From Gemmatimonadota bacterium (GTDB lineage Bacteria > JBHIER01 > G020348925), in the NCBI GenBank assembly GCA_020348925.1, contig CP070758.1:2416874-2480873 (forward strand): a stretch of 64,000 bases of DNA, written 5' to 3'. Below are positions 16,400 through 26,984 of this stretch, in pieces. The first letter of the stretch is position 1; every line of letters begins with the position of its first letter. Below the pieces are notes generated by a model. It searched no databases and was not told the DNA's origin. It was given only the letters and a program-made list of their open reading frames with translations. A program made the translations under genes and the position numbers.

Positions 16400-16529
16400 G
16401 GAGAGTCTTTAAGATGAAAGGAGTATTTCAATATCGTCTCTCACCGCTTCTCCCTCTTTCCGAGTTTTGAATGTCATTTTTGAACGAGGCGATCTCATTT
16501 CAACACAGTTCGGTCTTGGAGATAGAAAC

Positions 16530-17531
16530 ATGAGGCTTGAAAAAGCACTTTTGGTCGTCAGTGTTCAGAACGATTTCTGCTCGGGTGGTGCTCTGACCGT
16601 TCCGTGGGGTGATGACGTTGTACCGGTGCTCAATGCGTACATTGAGCTCTTTTCTGAGAGGCGCTTGCCGGTTTTTGCCTCGCGGAATTGGCATCCAAAA
16701 AGGTCAAAGCATTTTCGGGAGTTCGGCGGTCAATGGCCCATCCATTGTGTGCAGAATACCGATGGAGCCCGATTCCATGGAGCACTCACATTGCCCCAAG
16801 ATGTCATTGTCCTGTCAAAGGGGATGGATCCTGAGAAGGATACCTATTCGGATTTTGAGTCGTTCGATTCCAACGGAGTCGCTTTTTCAGATATACTGAG
16901 AATTCTTGGAATAGATGAATTGTTCGTAGGTGGACTTGCCACGGACTCCTGTGTCAAGCATACGGTTCTCGATGCGCTGAAATTTGGATTTCAGGTGAAA
17001 TTATTGATGGATGGTATCAGAGGCGTCAATGTAAAATCCAAAGATTCAGAAGCTGCGATACGGGAGATGATGAAGCATGGCGCCAAGAAGATGACTCTGG
17101 GGAGGCTGCCGGCTTCCGTGCCGGAGCGGAAGCGTGCAACCTGCGATCACATCGGTATTTTCACTATGAACGTCAAAAAATTATCCGATTTTTATGTGAG
17201 GACCCTGGGGTTCAAAAGTGAAAAGGAAGAGGTGTTCACCACGTCCCTTATGAGAAAGGCTCTGGGAGTGCATTCGGATTGTATGATGATTCGACTTGTA
17301 TCGGGCGATGTCAGACTTGAGTTATTCCAACCAACTTCGGTTCGGCTCGCAAGGAGGCTCAATATTTCGGCAGGCTACAATCATTGGGGATATCACGTCG
17401 GTGACAGAGGGAGATATGTTCGGAAGCTCAAAAAAAAAGGTGTTCCTATCATTGAGGTTCGACGGAACGACCGGACAGTCTATTTCGTGAAAGATCCCGA
17501 TGGAAACAGGATCGAAATTCGAGGATATTAA
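16530..17531 (+). CDS. Nicotinamidase-like isochorismatase domain fused to a glyoxalase/VOC domain
   Basis: 333 residues in two domains. Residues 1-~200 are a PncA-type cysteine hydrolase: Asp in VVSVQNDFCSGGAL, metal-binding NWHPKRSKHF, WPIHCVQ, and the nucleophile in GLATDSCVKHTVLDAL. Residues ~210-333 form a VOC/glyoxalase fold (CDHIGIFTMNVKKLSDFYVRT, ending in VKDPDGNRIEIRGY). PncA deamidates nicotinamide for NAD salvage. VOC domains bind metals and small substrates; the fused function is unknown. ggag is 9 nt before ATG 16530; a TTG at 16467 is a weaker start. Confidence 0.85.
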   Translation: MRLEKALLVVSVQNDFCSGGALTVPWGDDVVPVLNAYIELFSERRLPVFASRNWHPKRSKHFREFGGQWPIHCVQNTDGARFHGALTLPQDVIVLSKGMDPEKDTYSDFESFDSNGVAFSDILRILGIDELFVGGLATDSCVKHTVLDALKFGFQVKLLMDGIRGVNVKSKDSEAAIREMMKHGAKKMTLGRLPASVPERKRATCDHIGIFTMNVKKLSDFYVRTLGFKSEKEEVFTTSLMRKALGVHSDCMMIRLVSGDVRLELFQPTSVRLARRLNISAGYNHWGYHVGDRGRYVRKLKKKGVPIIEVRRNDRTVYFVKDPDGNRIEIRGY

Positions 17532-17570
17532 ACCAACCGTGAAGTGGCACAGGAATTGGAGGTATACGGA

Positions 17571-18770
17571 ATGCCAGCAGTGGAAATCAAGCCAGGCGTC
17601 TACTGGATCGGAGTTAATGACCGGACCACAGATCTTTTTGAAGGTCTGTGGCCCATCACGAAGGAGGGGGTCTCATACAACAGCTATTTTGTGGACGATG
17701 AGAAGAAAGTTCTTATCGATTTGACCAAATCCTTCAAAGTTGATGAGTTTCTCAATCAGATCAGCCAGATTACGGATATTGCACGGATCGATTATATCGT
17801 GATCAACCATATGGAGCCGGATCACTCCGGCGTGTTGAGCACGATGAGGAAGATCGCACCGAATGTGACTCTTGTAGGGTGCAAGAAGACAAAAGACATG
17901 TTGGCATCATTTCTCGGTATTACAGAAAATATCAGAGTTATCCAAGACGGAGAAACCCTCCCTCTTGGAAAAAGGGAGCTGCAATTCTTCGTCACTCCCT
18001 TCGTCCACTGGCCTGAGACCATTATGACCTATGAGCTGTCGGATAAGATACTCTTCTCCTGCGATGCCTTCGGTGGATACGGCGCACTTCGGGGGGCGAT
18101 ATTTGACGACGAGTGCACGGATTTCGATTTCTATGAGAGAGAGTCGCTCCGGTATTATGTCAATATCGTGGCCAAATACAGCGCTCCTGTGCTCAAGGCT
18201 ACTGACAGACTGACCGATGTTCCCGTTGATATTATCGCGCCCTCCCACGGTCTGATCTGGCGAAAAAATCCTCAGATCATTGTCCAATTGTACAAAACGT
18301 GGGCGGGGTATGCAGGTGGAAAGACCGAACCCGGTGTGACACTCGTATACGGTTCGATGTACGGCAATACCGAGGCGATGATGAACGCCGTGGCGCAAGG
18401 TATCTCAAGCGTTGGCGTTCCCGTGGATATCTTTGATGCGGCGCGGACCCATTCCAGTTATATTTTACCGTCGTTATGGACGAAGAGAGGGGTGATGATC
18501 GGCGCCCCCACGTACGAGACGAAGTTGTTCCCGCCGGTGGCCCAGATTCTTGAGATGGCGGTTCAAAAGCGCGTCTTGAATAAGAAAGTGGCTGTTTTTG
18601 GAAGTTACGGATGGAGTAAAGGAGCCGAAAAACATCTGGAGGAGATCATCGCACCGCTGGAATGGGAGATGGTCGATCTGTTCCAGTTCAACGGGCGTCC
18701 GACCCAGGAGGATCTGAAAAAAGGTGAGACATTTGGGGTGAACTTTGCTACTCTCGTAAAGACTGAGTAG
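17571..18770 (+). CDS. fprA: A-type flavoprotein / flavodiiron oxygen (or NO) reductase
   Basis: 399 residues. An N-terminal metallo-beta-lactamase-like diiron domain has the ligand set HMEPDHSG (HxExDH), TPFVHWPET, FSCDAFGGYG and APSHGLIW. The C-terminal flavodoxin domain binds FMN through VYGSMYGNTEAM. This is the FprA/rubredoxin:oxygen oxidoreductase family, reducing O2 to water (or NO to N2O) in the cytoplasm with electrons from rubredoxin. A rubredoxin gene follows 51 bp later, its natural donor. ATG 17571 is preceded by ttggagg. Confidence 0.96.
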   Translation: MPAVEIKPGVYWIGVNDRTTDLFEGLWPITKEGVSYNSYFVDDEKKVLIDLTKSFKVDEFLNQISQITDIARIDYIVINHMEPDHSGVLSTMRKIAPNVTLVGCKKTKDMLASFLGITENIRVIQDGETLPLGKRELQFFVTPFVHWPETIMTYELSDKILFSCDAFGGYGALRGAIFDDECTDFDFYERESLRYYVNIVAKYSAPVLKATDRLTDVPVDIIAPSHGLIWRKNPQIIVQLYKTWAGYAGGKTEPGVTLVYGSMYGNTEAMMNAVAQGISSVGVPVDIFDAARTHSSYILPSLWTKRGVMIGAPTYETKLFPPVAQILEMAVQKRVLNKKVAVFGSYGWSKGAEKHLEEIIAPLEWEMVDLFQFNGRPTQEDLKKGETFGVNFATLVKTE

Positions 18771-18821
18771 TGATCGTGAATTGCACTGAATAGGCGATTT
18801 GGAGAGGAGGTGAGAGAATAA

Positions 18822-18986
18822 ATGGAAAAATGGCAATGTATCGTGTGTGGTTACGTGTATGATCCTGAGAAGGGTGATCCGGACAACGGAGTCAATCCCG
18901 GAACGTCTTTTGCGGATGTACCCGACGATTGGATCTGCCCGGAATGTGGAGCGCCGAAGGATCAGTTTGAAAAAATGAGCGAATAA
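18822..18986 (+). CDS. rub: Rubredoxin
   Basis: 54 residues with the two CxxCG knuckles [14 protein letters not shown] and [12 protein letters not shown] that hold one iron. It shuttles single electrons from NADH:rubredoxin oxidoreductase (36509) to the flavodiiron protein directly upstream and to superoxide reductase and rubrerythrins. ggagaggagg lies upstream. Confidence 0.97.
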   Translation: MEKWQCIVCGYVYDPEKGDPDNGVNPGTSFADVPDDWICPECGAPKDQFEKMSE

Positions 18987-18997
18987 GGAGGACCTGG

Positions 18998-19495
18998 ATG
19001 GACAAGGACATCGACATGTTGGGCGCCATTGAGCTGGCTATGGAGGCTGAAGACAAAGCGCATACGTTTTACAAAGAGGGTGCGGAGAAAACCGAACATC
19101 CGCGGGGGAAAGACCTCTTTCTCCAACTGGCCGATTTTGAGAAGAATCATTACGACCATTTGAAGAGGCTGCATGAGTCCTTGAGCGGTTCGGGTCAGTA
19201 CATCGATTATGGCGGTACGTCGTTTTCGAAATCCGAGGTCGAGGCCACATCCGAGGTGGCGGGCGAACCGAAGAAGACCGAGGTTCTTGAGATATTGAAC
19301 ATGGCCATCGGGGCCGAGCGCGAAGCTCAAAAGCGGTATGCGGATCTGGCCGGGCAGACGAGCGATCCGTCCGGCCGGAACATGTTTCAAACATTATCGG
19401 AAGAAGAGGGCGTCCACCTGCGGATTTTAAACGACGAATATTATAACATCGCAAATCAGGGGTCGTGGAGTTCCAAGTCCCTGTGGAGTGAGTAG
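18998..19495 (+). CDS. Rubrerythrin-like diiron protein, paralog 8
   Basis: 165 residues. Half-sites: Glu in AMEAEDKAHTFY with ExxH in DFEKNHYDHL, and Glu in AIGAEREAQKRY with ExxH in EEEGVHLRIL. The gene follows rubredoxin by 11 bp and so is almost certainly co-translated with it, supporting rubredoxin as electron donor for these domain-poor rubrerythrins. Confidence 0.83.
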   Translation: MDKDIDMLGAIELAMEAEDKAHTFYKEGAEKTEHPRGKDLFLQLADFEKNHYDHLKRLHESLSGSGQYIDYGGTSFSKSEVEATSEVAGEPKKTEVLEILNMAIGAEREAQKRYADLAGQTSDPSGRNMFQTLSEEEGVHLRILNDEYYNIANQGSWSSKSLWSE

Positions 19496-19650
19496 TCGGA
19501 TTTTTGAAGGGGAGTGCACTTTCCCTTGCGTGTTTCACATCGCATGTGAGAGGAAGGAGCTGAAAGGCATGATCTTGGGAGCCTGTTTTGATACGGGCTC
19601 CCAGAGTATCATTCGTTCTTGCCCAATCCGTCACGTCTCATGTTCTTCTC

Positions 19651-20811
19651 ATGAATTATCTGACAGCATTAGCCGTTTTTCTTATTGTTGGTTATGCCCT
19701 CGGGCGTGGGGCCGGTAAAATCCATCTGCCGGAGGTGGTTGGGTTAATTCTCTGCGGTGTGCTCGTGGGACCATCAGCCCTGGGGCTCTTTTCGAAATCC
19801 TTTCTTGAGAATTTCAAAGTCATTGAAATCGTGGCCCTCTCATTTATCGCCTACCAAATTGGCGGCGAGTTGGATCTTCGTCAAGTGCATCGCGAGGGGA
19901 AGGCCCTCGGCTTCGTTGTTTTTTTCCAGGCCTTTGCGGCTTATGCGTGCGTAGCGGGTCTGGTGTGGCTTTGGAGTAAGGATATTGTTTTTTCCACACT
20001 CTTGGCTGCAACGGCGGTAGCAACAGCACCGGCCTCGGTAAAAGCGGTCTTGGATGAGAGTCGAGCTCAGGGACCGTTTACAAAATTTCTCTATCATGTC
20101 GTGGCCATAGATGATTTTTTTGCCGTTCTTTTTTTTGCACTCACTCTGAGCATATTAGGATTGGAAGGACACATCGTTCTCCATTCAGTGTACGAAATTG
20201 TTGGAGCGCTCTGCATCGGGACCGTCTTGGGATTTGGAATTTATTTGCTTCAAAGACATCATGCCCAGGTTGAGACACTCCTCATCTATGAAGTCGGCGG
20301 ATTATTACTCGGAGTTGGCGTATCCCTTACATACGGTTTTTCCTATCTCATTGCGGGAATGATGTTCGGGTTTACTCTGGTCAATCTGTCTCGACAGGGT
20401 CGCAACCTGTTCGCACTCTCCCGGAGTCTTGAGAGAGTGATCTACGTTATATTCTTCGTTCTCATAGGAACACAATTTGAACTGAATGCCATATTGAAAA
20501 TGGGTTGGATAGGATTTTTATATGTTATCGGAAGGGCTGTGGGGAAATTTGTGGGGGTCAAGATTGGAGGGACCATCGGACGTGCCCCGGGGGTCATACG
20601 AAGCTATTTGGGAGCCGGATTGCTGCCGCAGGAGGGAGTCACAATTGGTCTTGTCTACGTTATAGGAGGACGCTACCCTCAATTGAGCCAAGCGGTGACT
20701 GCCGTTGTATTATCGGCAATAATTATTAATGAAATTATCGGTCCACTCGGTGTACGATGGGCCGTCACAAAAGCAGGTGAAGCAAGATTTCAGGAAGATG
20801 AAAAGGAATAG
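19651..20811 (+). CDS. Cation:proton antiporter, CPA2/Kef-type membrane protein
   Basis: About 386 residues and roughly twelve hydrophobic helices. Conserved stretches are [20 protein letters not shown] (family N-terminal signature), [18 protein letters not shown] and [16 protein letters not shown] (membrane Asp pair of the transport site). The family exchanges Na+ or K+ for protons. There is no C-terminal TrkA-N domain, so it is the short form. The start is uncertain: ATG 19651 fits the family best, but an in-frame TTG at 19588 exists. Confidence 0.85.
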   Translation: MNYLTALAVFLIVGYALGRGAGKIHLPEVVGLILCGVLVGPSALGLFSKSFLENFKVIEIVALSFIAYQIGGELDLRQVHREGKALGFVVFFQAFAAYACVAGLVWLWSKDIVFSTLLAATAVATAPASVKAVLDESRAQGPFTKFLYHVVAIDDFFAVLFFALTLSILGLEGHIVLHSVYEIVGALCIGTVLGFGIYLLQRHHAQVETLLIYEVGGLLLGVGVSLTYGFSYLIAGMMFGFTLVNLSRQGRNLFALSRSLERVIYVIFFVLIGTQFELNAILKMGWIGFLYVIGRAVGKFVGVKIGGTIGRAPGVIRSYLGAGLLPQEGVTIGLVYVIGGRYPQLSQAVTAVVLSAIIINEIIGPLGVRWAVTKAGEARFQEDEKE

Positions 20812-20855
20812 ATGTTTCTCTGTTTTCTGTCGGCGTATTCATTGGAGGAGCGACA

Positions 20856-22973
20856 ATGTCCCGGGGATCTGCGGTCGGTAGCTCACAAGCCACTCCAAAC
20901 AGATTGATATCGGAAAAAAGTCCCTATCTGCTCCAACATGCCCATAATCCAGTTGACTGGTACCCCTGGGGCAAGGAGGCTTTTGACATAGCGGTGAAGG
21001 AAGACAAACCGATCTTTCTGTCCATCGGATATTCTACCTGCCACTGGTGTCATGTCATGGCGCACGAGTCCTTTGAAGATCCTGAAGTGGCCCAAGCGAT
21101 GAACAACACTTTTGTATCCATCAAGGTGGATAAAGAGGAACGACCTGACATTGATAGCATCTATATGACCGTCTGCCAGATGATGACGGGCAGCGGCGGC
21201 TGGCCCTTGACCGTTGTGATGACTCCGGAAAAGATGCCCTTCTTCGCGGCGACGTATATTCCCAGGGAATCGAGATTCGGGCGAGTCGGCATGAAGGAGC
21301 TGATCCCTCAGATTCGGGAAAAATGGAAATCCCAAAGAGAAGAGATCCTCAATTCGGCCGAGAACGTCGCCGGACAACTCAGACGTGTTACCAGTGTATC
21401 CCCCGGTGCAGAATTGGGCAGGGATGTTTTGACCGCTGCCTTCCGAACGCTTTCGAGGCGTTTCGATGAGCACTACGGAGGGTTTGGTAAGGCGCCCAAA
21501 TTTCCAACGCCCCACAATCTCACGTTTCTCCTGCGCTACTGGAAAAGCACCGGAGATGAAAAGGCCCTGCGCATGGCAGAGAAAACCCTTCAATTCATGC
21601 GTCGAGGCGGCGTGTACGACCATATCGGATTTGGCTTCCACAGATATTCCACTGATGAGCGGTGGCTCGTTCCTCATTTTGAGAAAATGCTTTACGATCA
21701 AGCTTTATTGACAATGGCATATGTGGAGGCGTATCAAGCCACAGGTAAGGAAGAGTACAAAAGGACTGGGGAGGAAGTCCTGTCCTACGTCTTACGGGAT
21801 ATGACTTCCCCAGAGGGCGGATTTTACTCTGCCGAGGATGCGGACAGCGAAGGTGAAGAAGGAAAGTTTTACCTGTGGGAGGAGGGTGAAATCAGAGGGG
21901 TGCTGCCGCCGGAGGAAGCCGAAGTGATCATACGTGCCCTCAATGTTGAAGAGAAGGGCAATTTCAGGGGTGAATCGACCGGAGAGAAAACCAATGAGAA
22001 TATTCTTCATCTCAGGATGTCTTTGGCCGAGTCTGTTCCAGAGTTGGGGCTTGAACAGGGGGAACTGCTGCACCGTTTGGAGTCGGCCAGAAGAGCGCTG
22101 TTCGATGTGAGGCAGAGACGTCCCCGTCCCTTTAGGGACGAGAAGATTCTGACGGATTGGAACGGCTTAATGATAGCGGCATTGGCCAAAGCAGCGCGCG
22201 TTTTTGATAATGCTGATTATACGAATGCAGCCGGTACGGCAACGGCGTTTGTTCTTTCGAGAATGCGAGATAAAGAAGGACGACTCTATCATCGATTTGG
22301 AGATGGTGAAGTGGCTCTTGGGGGATTCCTGGATGACTATGCTTTTTTTACGTGGGGTCTTATAGAGATGTACGAAACCACCTTTGAAGTCGACTATCTG
22401 AAAGCGGCACTCGAAATGACGGAGAGAATGATACACCATTTTTGGGATAAGTCTGAGGGTGGATTCTACTTTACTGCGGACGATGCCGAGACCACGCTTA
22501 TCAGAAGGAAGGAGATATATGACGGTGCGATCCCTTCGGGAAATTCCGTGGCCATGTTGAACCTGCTCCGCTTAGGTCGAATGACGGCTCGTCCTGAATT
22601 TGCGGAGAACGCTGCGCACATTGGGCGAGCCTTTTCCAAAGATATTGAGAGGACTCCGGTGGCATATACCCAGCTCATGAGCGCCTTGGATTTCCAATCT
22701 GGGGAATCCTATGAAGTCGTTCTTGTCGGAGATGTGTTGTCCGCCGATACAAAAGTGATGCTCGATGCGCTTCGAAAACGATTCCTCCCGAAGACAGTGG
22801 TGCTTTTTTCTCCTGCACATGGGGAATCATCCGAAATCTCAAAGCTCGCCGACTATACGCAATCCATGTCGAGTATCAATGGAAAAACAACCGCCTATGT
22901 TTGCCAGAACTATAGCTGTAAACAACCGACGACAGATGTAAGAAAAGTGCTTCAAATATTGAAAGAGAAATGA
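20856..22973 (+). CDS. Thioredoxin-domain protein of the YyaL/SSP411 (DUF255) family
   Basis: 705 residues, full family length. The N-terminal thioredoxin-like domain is marked by [18 protein letters not shown] and the redox motif [16 protein letters not shown]. The large C-terminal (alpha/alpha)6-barrel-like domain resembles N-acylglucosamine epimerases ([44 protein letters not shown]). The biochemical role is unsettled; placement in a thiol/peroxide island is consistent with a redox function. A TATA-free 44-bp gap follows the antiporter, so it may be co-transcribed. Confidence 0.93.
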   Translation: MSRGSAVGSSQATPNRLISEKSPYLLQHAHNPVDWYPWGKEAFDIAVKEDKPIFLSIGYSTCHWCHVMAHESFEDPEVAQAMNNTFVSIKVDKEERPDIDSIYMTVCQMMTGSGGWPLTVVMTPEKMPFFAATYIPRESRFGRVGMKELIPQIREKWKSQREEILNSAENVAGQLRRVTSVSPGAELGRDVLTAAFRTLSRRFDEHYGGFGKAPKFPTPHNLTFLLRYWKSTGDEKALRMAEKTLQFMRRGGVYDHIGFGFHRYSTDERWLVPHFEKMLYDQALLTMAYVEAYQATGKEEYKRTGEEVLSYVLRDMTSPEGGFYSAEDADSEGEEGKFYLWEEGEIRGVLPPEEAEVIIRALNVEEKGNFRGESTGEKTNENILHLRMSLAESVPELGLEQGELLHRLESARRALFDVRQRRPRPFRDEKILTDWNGLMIAALAKAARVFDNADYTNAAGTATAFVLSRMRDKEGRLYHRFGDGEVALGGFLDDYAFFTWGLIEMYETTFEVDYLKAALEMTERMIHHFWDKSEGGFYFTADDAETTLIRRKEIYDGAIPSGNSVAMLNLLRLGRMTARPEFAENAAHIGRAFSKDIERTPVAYTQLMSALDFQSGESYEVVLVGDVLSADTKVMLDALRKRFLPKTVVLFSPAHGESSEISKLADYTQSMSSINGKTTAYVCQNYSCKQPTTDVRKVLQILKEK

Positions 22974-23060
22974 AGTATGCAGTTTACGAATACAGAAATC
23001 TGAACACGATCTGAAAGAGCAGAAGGATTGAAAACAGTGATAGCTATCAGGGAGGCGAAA

Positions 23061-24170
23061 ATGAATAAAATATTCTTCCTTAAAAAGAGAACTTTTTACG
23101 TCCTCATGATGTGTCTGACATCGTGCATAGTACTCCGCATCATGCTCCATGCTCAGGAATCTGTCCCGAAACTTATCGATGCGAAATGGTTGAAGGAAAA
23201 CCTTTCGAGAGAGAACATGCGGATCGTTGATGTAAGAGACGATGTCAAAGAGTACTGGAAGGGTCATATCCCCGGTGCTGTCTATCTCGATCCTGAAGCG
23301 ATGAAGTGGCCTCAGGGAGGGGTACCGGTGAAATTGATCCGGCCTGCGGCTTTTGTGGAATTACTGGGAGAAATGGGTATTGATCGAAACACGTTCGTCA
23401 TTGCCTATTCTGAGAGAGGGGACTTCAGCGCTCCATATTTGGTGTGGGCTCTCGATTATATCGGTCATGAAAAGAGCGCGGTGTTGGACGGTGGTTTTTT
23501 GAAATGGGAGAAGGAGAAAGGTGCTGTAACTCAGGACTATCCTCAAATAGGGAGCGAACGGTATCCCCCTCCTTCAGGCTTGAATGAAAATGTCCGGGCG
23601 ACGTTGAAGCAAGTGGAGCAATCCATAGGGCAGGAAGACGTGCTTGTGCTCGATGTCAGGACCGAAGCGCTCTATACAGGGGAAGCGGGTGTCTGGAAAC
23701 GGAGGGGACATATTCAGGGTGCTGTCCATCACTTCTGGGGTGATGACATGAATGAGGACGGCACATGGAAAGAGGCTAAAGAAATACGGAGGATATACGA
23801 GACGTTAGGCGCTACCCCTGATAAGACGATTATTGTCTCCTGCGGTCAGGGGAGTATGTCCTCTCATACGTATTTTACCCTCAAGCATGTTCTTGGTTAT
23901 CCCAAGGTGAAACACTACGACGGGAGCTTTCATGAGTGGTCGAACCTTGAGGAACTTCCGGTCCAATCCGGTCGGAGTGCAGGACCGGATCCGGAAAAGC
24001 TCCTTCAGAACAGGTGCACGGCCTGTCACAATCTGGACCGGGTCCACAAGCAGAAGGAAGACGCGGCCGGCTGGGAGAAGATCATCGACCGGATGATTAA
24101 GAGAGGCACAAAGCTTAATGAGACTGAACGGATGATGCTGGTGGATTTTCTCTCGAAAAAAGGGAAGTAA
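23061..24170 (+). CDS. Exported double rhodanese with C-terminal monoheme cytochrome c-like domain
   Basis: 369 residues. An N-terminal hydrophobic segment ([19 protein letters not shown]) targets export. Two rhodanese domains follow. The first has YSERGDFSA where the catalytic Cys would be, so Ser replaces it and it is probably inactive; the second keeps the Cys in [13 protein letters not shown]. The C-terminus has one heme motif, [12 protein letters not shown], and a [10 protein letters not shown]...[11 protein letters not shown] cytochrome-like fold. It may transfer sulfane sulfur and pass electrons in the periplasm; the substrate is unknown. Confidence 0.85.
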   Translation: MNKIFFLKKRTFYVLMMCLTSCIVLRIMLHAQESVPKLIDAKWLKENLSRENMRIVDVRDDVKEYWKGHIPGAVYLDPEAMKWPQGGVPVKLIRPAAFVELLGEMGIDRNTFVIAYSERGDFSAPYLVWALDYIGHEKSAVLDGGFLKWEKEKGAVTQDYPQIGSERYPPPSGLNENVRATLKQVEQSIGQEDVLVLDVRTEALYTGEAGVWKRRGHIQGAVHHFWGDDMNEDGTWKEAKEIRRIYETLGATPDKTIIVSCGQGSMSSHTYFTLKHVLGYPKVKHYDGSFHEWSNLEELPVQSGRSAGPDPEKLLQNRCTACHNLDRVHKQKEDAAGWEKIIDRMIKRGTKLNETERMMLVDFLSKKGK

Positions 24171-24195
24171 GAGACCATATGAAAGGAGGAACGCT

Positions 24196-24360
24196 GTGAG
24201 TAAATGGGAGTGTTTGGCATGCGGATACATCTACGATCCGGCAAAAGGTGATCCTGAAAACGACATTGGGCCGAACGTGCCTTTCGAGGATCTACCGGAC
24301 GATTGGGTCTGCCCTGCCTGCGGAGCGGGGAAGGATATGTTTGAAAAACTGGAGGGCTGA
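24196..24360 (+). CDS. rub: Rubredoxin (second copy)
   Basis: 54 residues with [14 protein letters not shown] and [12 protein letters not shown] iron knuckles. GTG start after gaaaggagg. It ends 4 bp before the 2-oxoacid oxidoreductase alpha gene, so the two are translationally coupled. That suggests this rubredoxin draws electrons from 2-oxoacid oxidation, directly or through ferredoxin, unlike the copy at 18822 next to the flavodiiron gene. Confidence 0.97.
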   Translation: MSKWECLACGYIYDPAKGDPENDIGPNVPFEDLPDDWVCPACGAGKDMFEKLEG

Positions 24361-24364
24361 GCGT

Positions 24365-26110
24365 ATGGTTACCAATGACATGTCGTTCCTCATCGGAGGA
24401 GATGCCGGGCAGGGGGTGGAATCGAGCGGGGCAGGATTCGCCAAGGCGCTGGCCAGGGGTGGGCTGCACATCTTCGCCATGCAGGACTATCACTCGCGGA
24501 TCCGAGGCGGACACAATTTTTTTCAGATTCGGGTGAACAAACGAAGCGTCCATTCTCACACCGAAGCCGTTCACCTGGTGTTGGCTCTGACTGAGGACAC
24601 AATATCGAAGCACACAGAATCCCTCGTTCCGGGCGGTGGGATCATTTACGATGCCGAAGTTGAAGTGACCGAGAAGGAGCTTGATGAAAAGGATATTAGG
24701 CTCTTTCCGGTTCCGTTGTCGAAGATGGCACAAGAGCATGGGGGAGCAGAGGTGATGAGAAATACGGCAGCCCTTGGTGCGGCTGCAGGTGTCGTTGAGT
24801 ACGAAATTGATCGGATTGAAAGTGTCATCAGGGATAACTTTCGGAAAAAAGGCGAAGCCGTCATTGAGAACAACCTCAAAGTGGCGGGGGCCGCCTATCG
24901 CTTTGCTCGCGAGCACTACGCCGCCGAATTCGAATTCAAGCTCAAAACCGTGGATGCTCCTGCAAGAATGGTCATCAATGGCAACCACGCTTTCGCCCTG
25001 GGGGCTGCGGTCTCGGGCTGCAAGTTCGTGGCAGGGTATCCCATGACCCCGGGAACATCCGTTCTCATTTGGATGGCCACCCATGGGAAGCGCTTGGGCA
25101 TTGTTACGAAACACACGGAGGATGAGATCGCCGCCATCTGTATGGCCATCGGCGCCGGTCATGCCGGGGTGAGGGCCATGGTGCCGACCTCAGGCGGCGG
25201 CTTCGCCCTTATGGCCGAGGCATTGGGTCTGGCCGGGATGACGGAGACACCGGTCGTCATCTTTGAGGCCCAGCGGCCAGGACCCTCGACCGGTTTTGCC
25301 ACCAGAACCGAGCAGGGAGACTTACTCTTCATGCTTCATGCCTCCCAGGGTGAGTTTCCCCGTATTGTTCTCAGTCCCTGTACTGTGGAGCAATGTTACC
25401 AGGCAGGGGTACGGGCCTTCAACTTTGCGGAGAAGTACCAGTGTCCGGTCATCGTCCTTTCCGATAATTATCTGGCCAATTCCCTGAGGACCCTTGACCA
25501 TGACCAATTTGACTTCAATCAGGTTGCCATCGATCGCGGTGCTTTTCTTACGGATGAGGATATGGAAAACCTTTCGGATGCGTATAAACGCTATGCGTTC
25601 ACGGAATCGGGGATTTCACCGCGAGCTATAGCCGGTCACCCGAAAGCTGTGTACTCCACGACGAGCGATGAGCATGACGAGTACGGCCACATCACCGAGG
25701 ATGCCGGCAACAGGGTGAAAATGATGGACAAGCGCATGAGAAAGCTCGAAGAGGCGGCTCGGGATATGCAACCGCCGGAGTTGTACGGTCCTCACAGGGC
25801 GGATGTGACCTTCATCTGCTGGGGATCGACGTACGGTCCTCTGCGCGAGGCTGTTGATATCCTCAATGAAGACGGAGACAGGGCCAATCTTCTCACAATT
25901 ATGGATATGTGGCCGTTTCCCAAGGACAGCGTCGGTCAAAGGATCGATGCATCGAAACGCGTCATTATCGTTGAGGGGAATTACGCTGGGCAGTTGGCCG
26001 AGCTGATCCGAATGTGCACCGGTCGAGAAATAGAGGAACGGATCCTGAGATTTGACGGTCGTCCCTTCTCGCCGGAATATATTCTTCAGCGGTTGAAGGA
26101 AGGAGAATGA
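24365..26110 (+). CDS. korA: 2-oxoacid:ferredoxin oxidoreductase, fused gamma-alpha subunit
   Basis: 581 residues. Residues 1-~190 are the gamma domain (FLIGGDAGQGVESSGAGFAK, DYHSRIRGGHNFFQIR). The remainder is the pyrimidine-binding alpha domain (FVAGYPMTPGTSVLIWMA, TPVVIFEAQRPGPSTGFAT). This domain order is typical of KorA. With KorB it converts 2-oxoglutarate or related acids plus CoA to acyl-CoA and CO2, reducing ferredoxin. ATG 24365 directly follows the rubredoxin stop. Substrate (2-oxoglutarate versus other oxoacids) is not determined. Confidence 0.94.
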   Translation: MVTNDMSFLIGGDAGQGVESSGAGFAKALARGGLHIFAMQDYHSRIRGGHNFFQIRVNKRSVHSHTEAVHLVLALTEDTISKHTESLVPGGGIIYDAEVEVTEKELDEKDIRLFPVPLSKMAQEHGGAEVMRNTAALGAAAGVVEYEIDRIESVIRDNFRKKGEAVIENNLKVAGAAYRFAREHYAAEFEFKLKTVDAPARMVINGNHAFALGAAVSGCKFVAGYPMTPGTSVLIWMATHGKRLGIVTKHTEDEIAAICMAIGAGHAGVRAMVPTSGGGFALMAEALGLAGMTETPVVIFEAQRPGPSTGFATRTEQGDLLFMLHASQGEFPRIVLSPCTVEQCYQAGVRAFNFAEKYQCPVIVLSDNYLANSLRTLDHDQFDFNQVAIDRGAFLTDEDMENLSDAYKRYAFTESGISPRAIAGHPKAVYSTTSDEHDEYGHITEDAGNRVKMMDKRMRKLEEAARDMQPPELYGPHRADVTFICWGSTYGPLREAVDILNEDGDRANLLTIMDMWPFPKDSVGQRIDASKRVIIVEGNYAGQLAELIRMCTGREIEERILRFDGRPFSPEYILQRLKEGE

Positions 26111-26114
26111 GCCT

Positions 26115-26984
26115 ATGTCTGAGATGAAAGATTTTCTTAGCCCGGTGAGACCGACGTGGTGTCCTGGTTGCGGGAATCATGGTATTTGGAACGCCCTGAA
26201 AATGGCTCTGGCCGATCTCGATCTGTCACCGCATGAGGTCCTGCTTGTGTCCGGTATCGGCTGTGGAAGCAAACTCCCCGATTACACCCGAGCCAATGGA
26301 TATCAAAGTCTTCACGGGCGAACTGTGCCCGTGGCAACCGGTGCCAAATTGGCCAATCATGCCCTCACAGTGATAGCCGTTCACGGCGACGGGGACGGTT
26401 ACGGCATGGGCATGGGGCACTTTGTGCACGCGGCCCGGCGAAACATCGATCTCGTGGATATTCACCAGGATAATCAGATCTACGGACTCACCAAGGGACA
26501 ATACTCGCCGACGAGTGACCACGGTTTTCTCAGTAAAACGTCGCCCGAAGGGGCCATTGAAACCGCAGTCCGGCCTTTGGCCACGGCATTGGCGGCAGGG
26601 GCGACCTTTGTCTCACGCGGTTTCGCCCTGGATCCGAAGCACCTCTCCCGGGTTATTCAAAAAGCGATCCAACATAAGGGCTATGCCTTGGTCGACATCC
26701 TGCAGCCGTGCGTGACCTTTAACAAGGTGAACACCTACGACTGGTACAAGGAGCGGGTGTACAAGGTGGAAGATGAGGATGATTACGATCCCACGAATCG
26801 CGAACGTGCCTTTCGGATAGCTTGCGAGTGGGGCGATCGCATTCCCACCGGTGTGGTCTATCAGGTTGAGGGTGTTCCCTCGTACGAAGATCAGATCCCG
26901 GCCCTTGAGGCAGGGCCCCTGGTCAAACAGCCGCTGCAGCGGAGTATGGAGGAGTACGAGGCGTTAAAGGAGGAGTTTGTATAG
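26115..26984 (+). CDS. korB: 2-oxoacid:ferredoxin oxidoreductase, beta (TPP-binding) subunit
   Basis: 289 residues. RPTWCPGCGNHGIW opens the subunit and holds cluster Cys residues; GIGCGSKLPDY and AVHGDGDGYGMGMGHFVHAARRN form the thiamine diphosphate/Mg site; DNQIYGLTKGQYSPTSD is typical of KorB. It pairs with the alpha subunit 4 bp upstream. No separate delta (ferredoxin) subunit gene is adjacent; the ferredoxin at 32737 or the rubredoxin upstream may serve. Confidence 0.95.
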   Translation: MSEMKDFLSPVRPTWCPGCGNHGIWNALKMALADLDLSPHEVLLVSGIGCGSKLPDYTRANGYQSLHGRTVPVATGAKLANHALTVIAVHGDGDGYGMGMGHFVHAARRNIDLVDIHQDNQIYGLTKGQYSPTSDHGFLSKTSPEGAIETAVRPLATALAAGATFVSRGFALDPKHLSRVIQKAIQHKGYALVDILQPCVTFNKVNTYDWYKERVYKVEDEDDYDPTNRERAFRIACEWGDRIPTGVVYQVEGVPSYEDQIPALEAGPLVKQPLQRSMEEYEALKEEFV

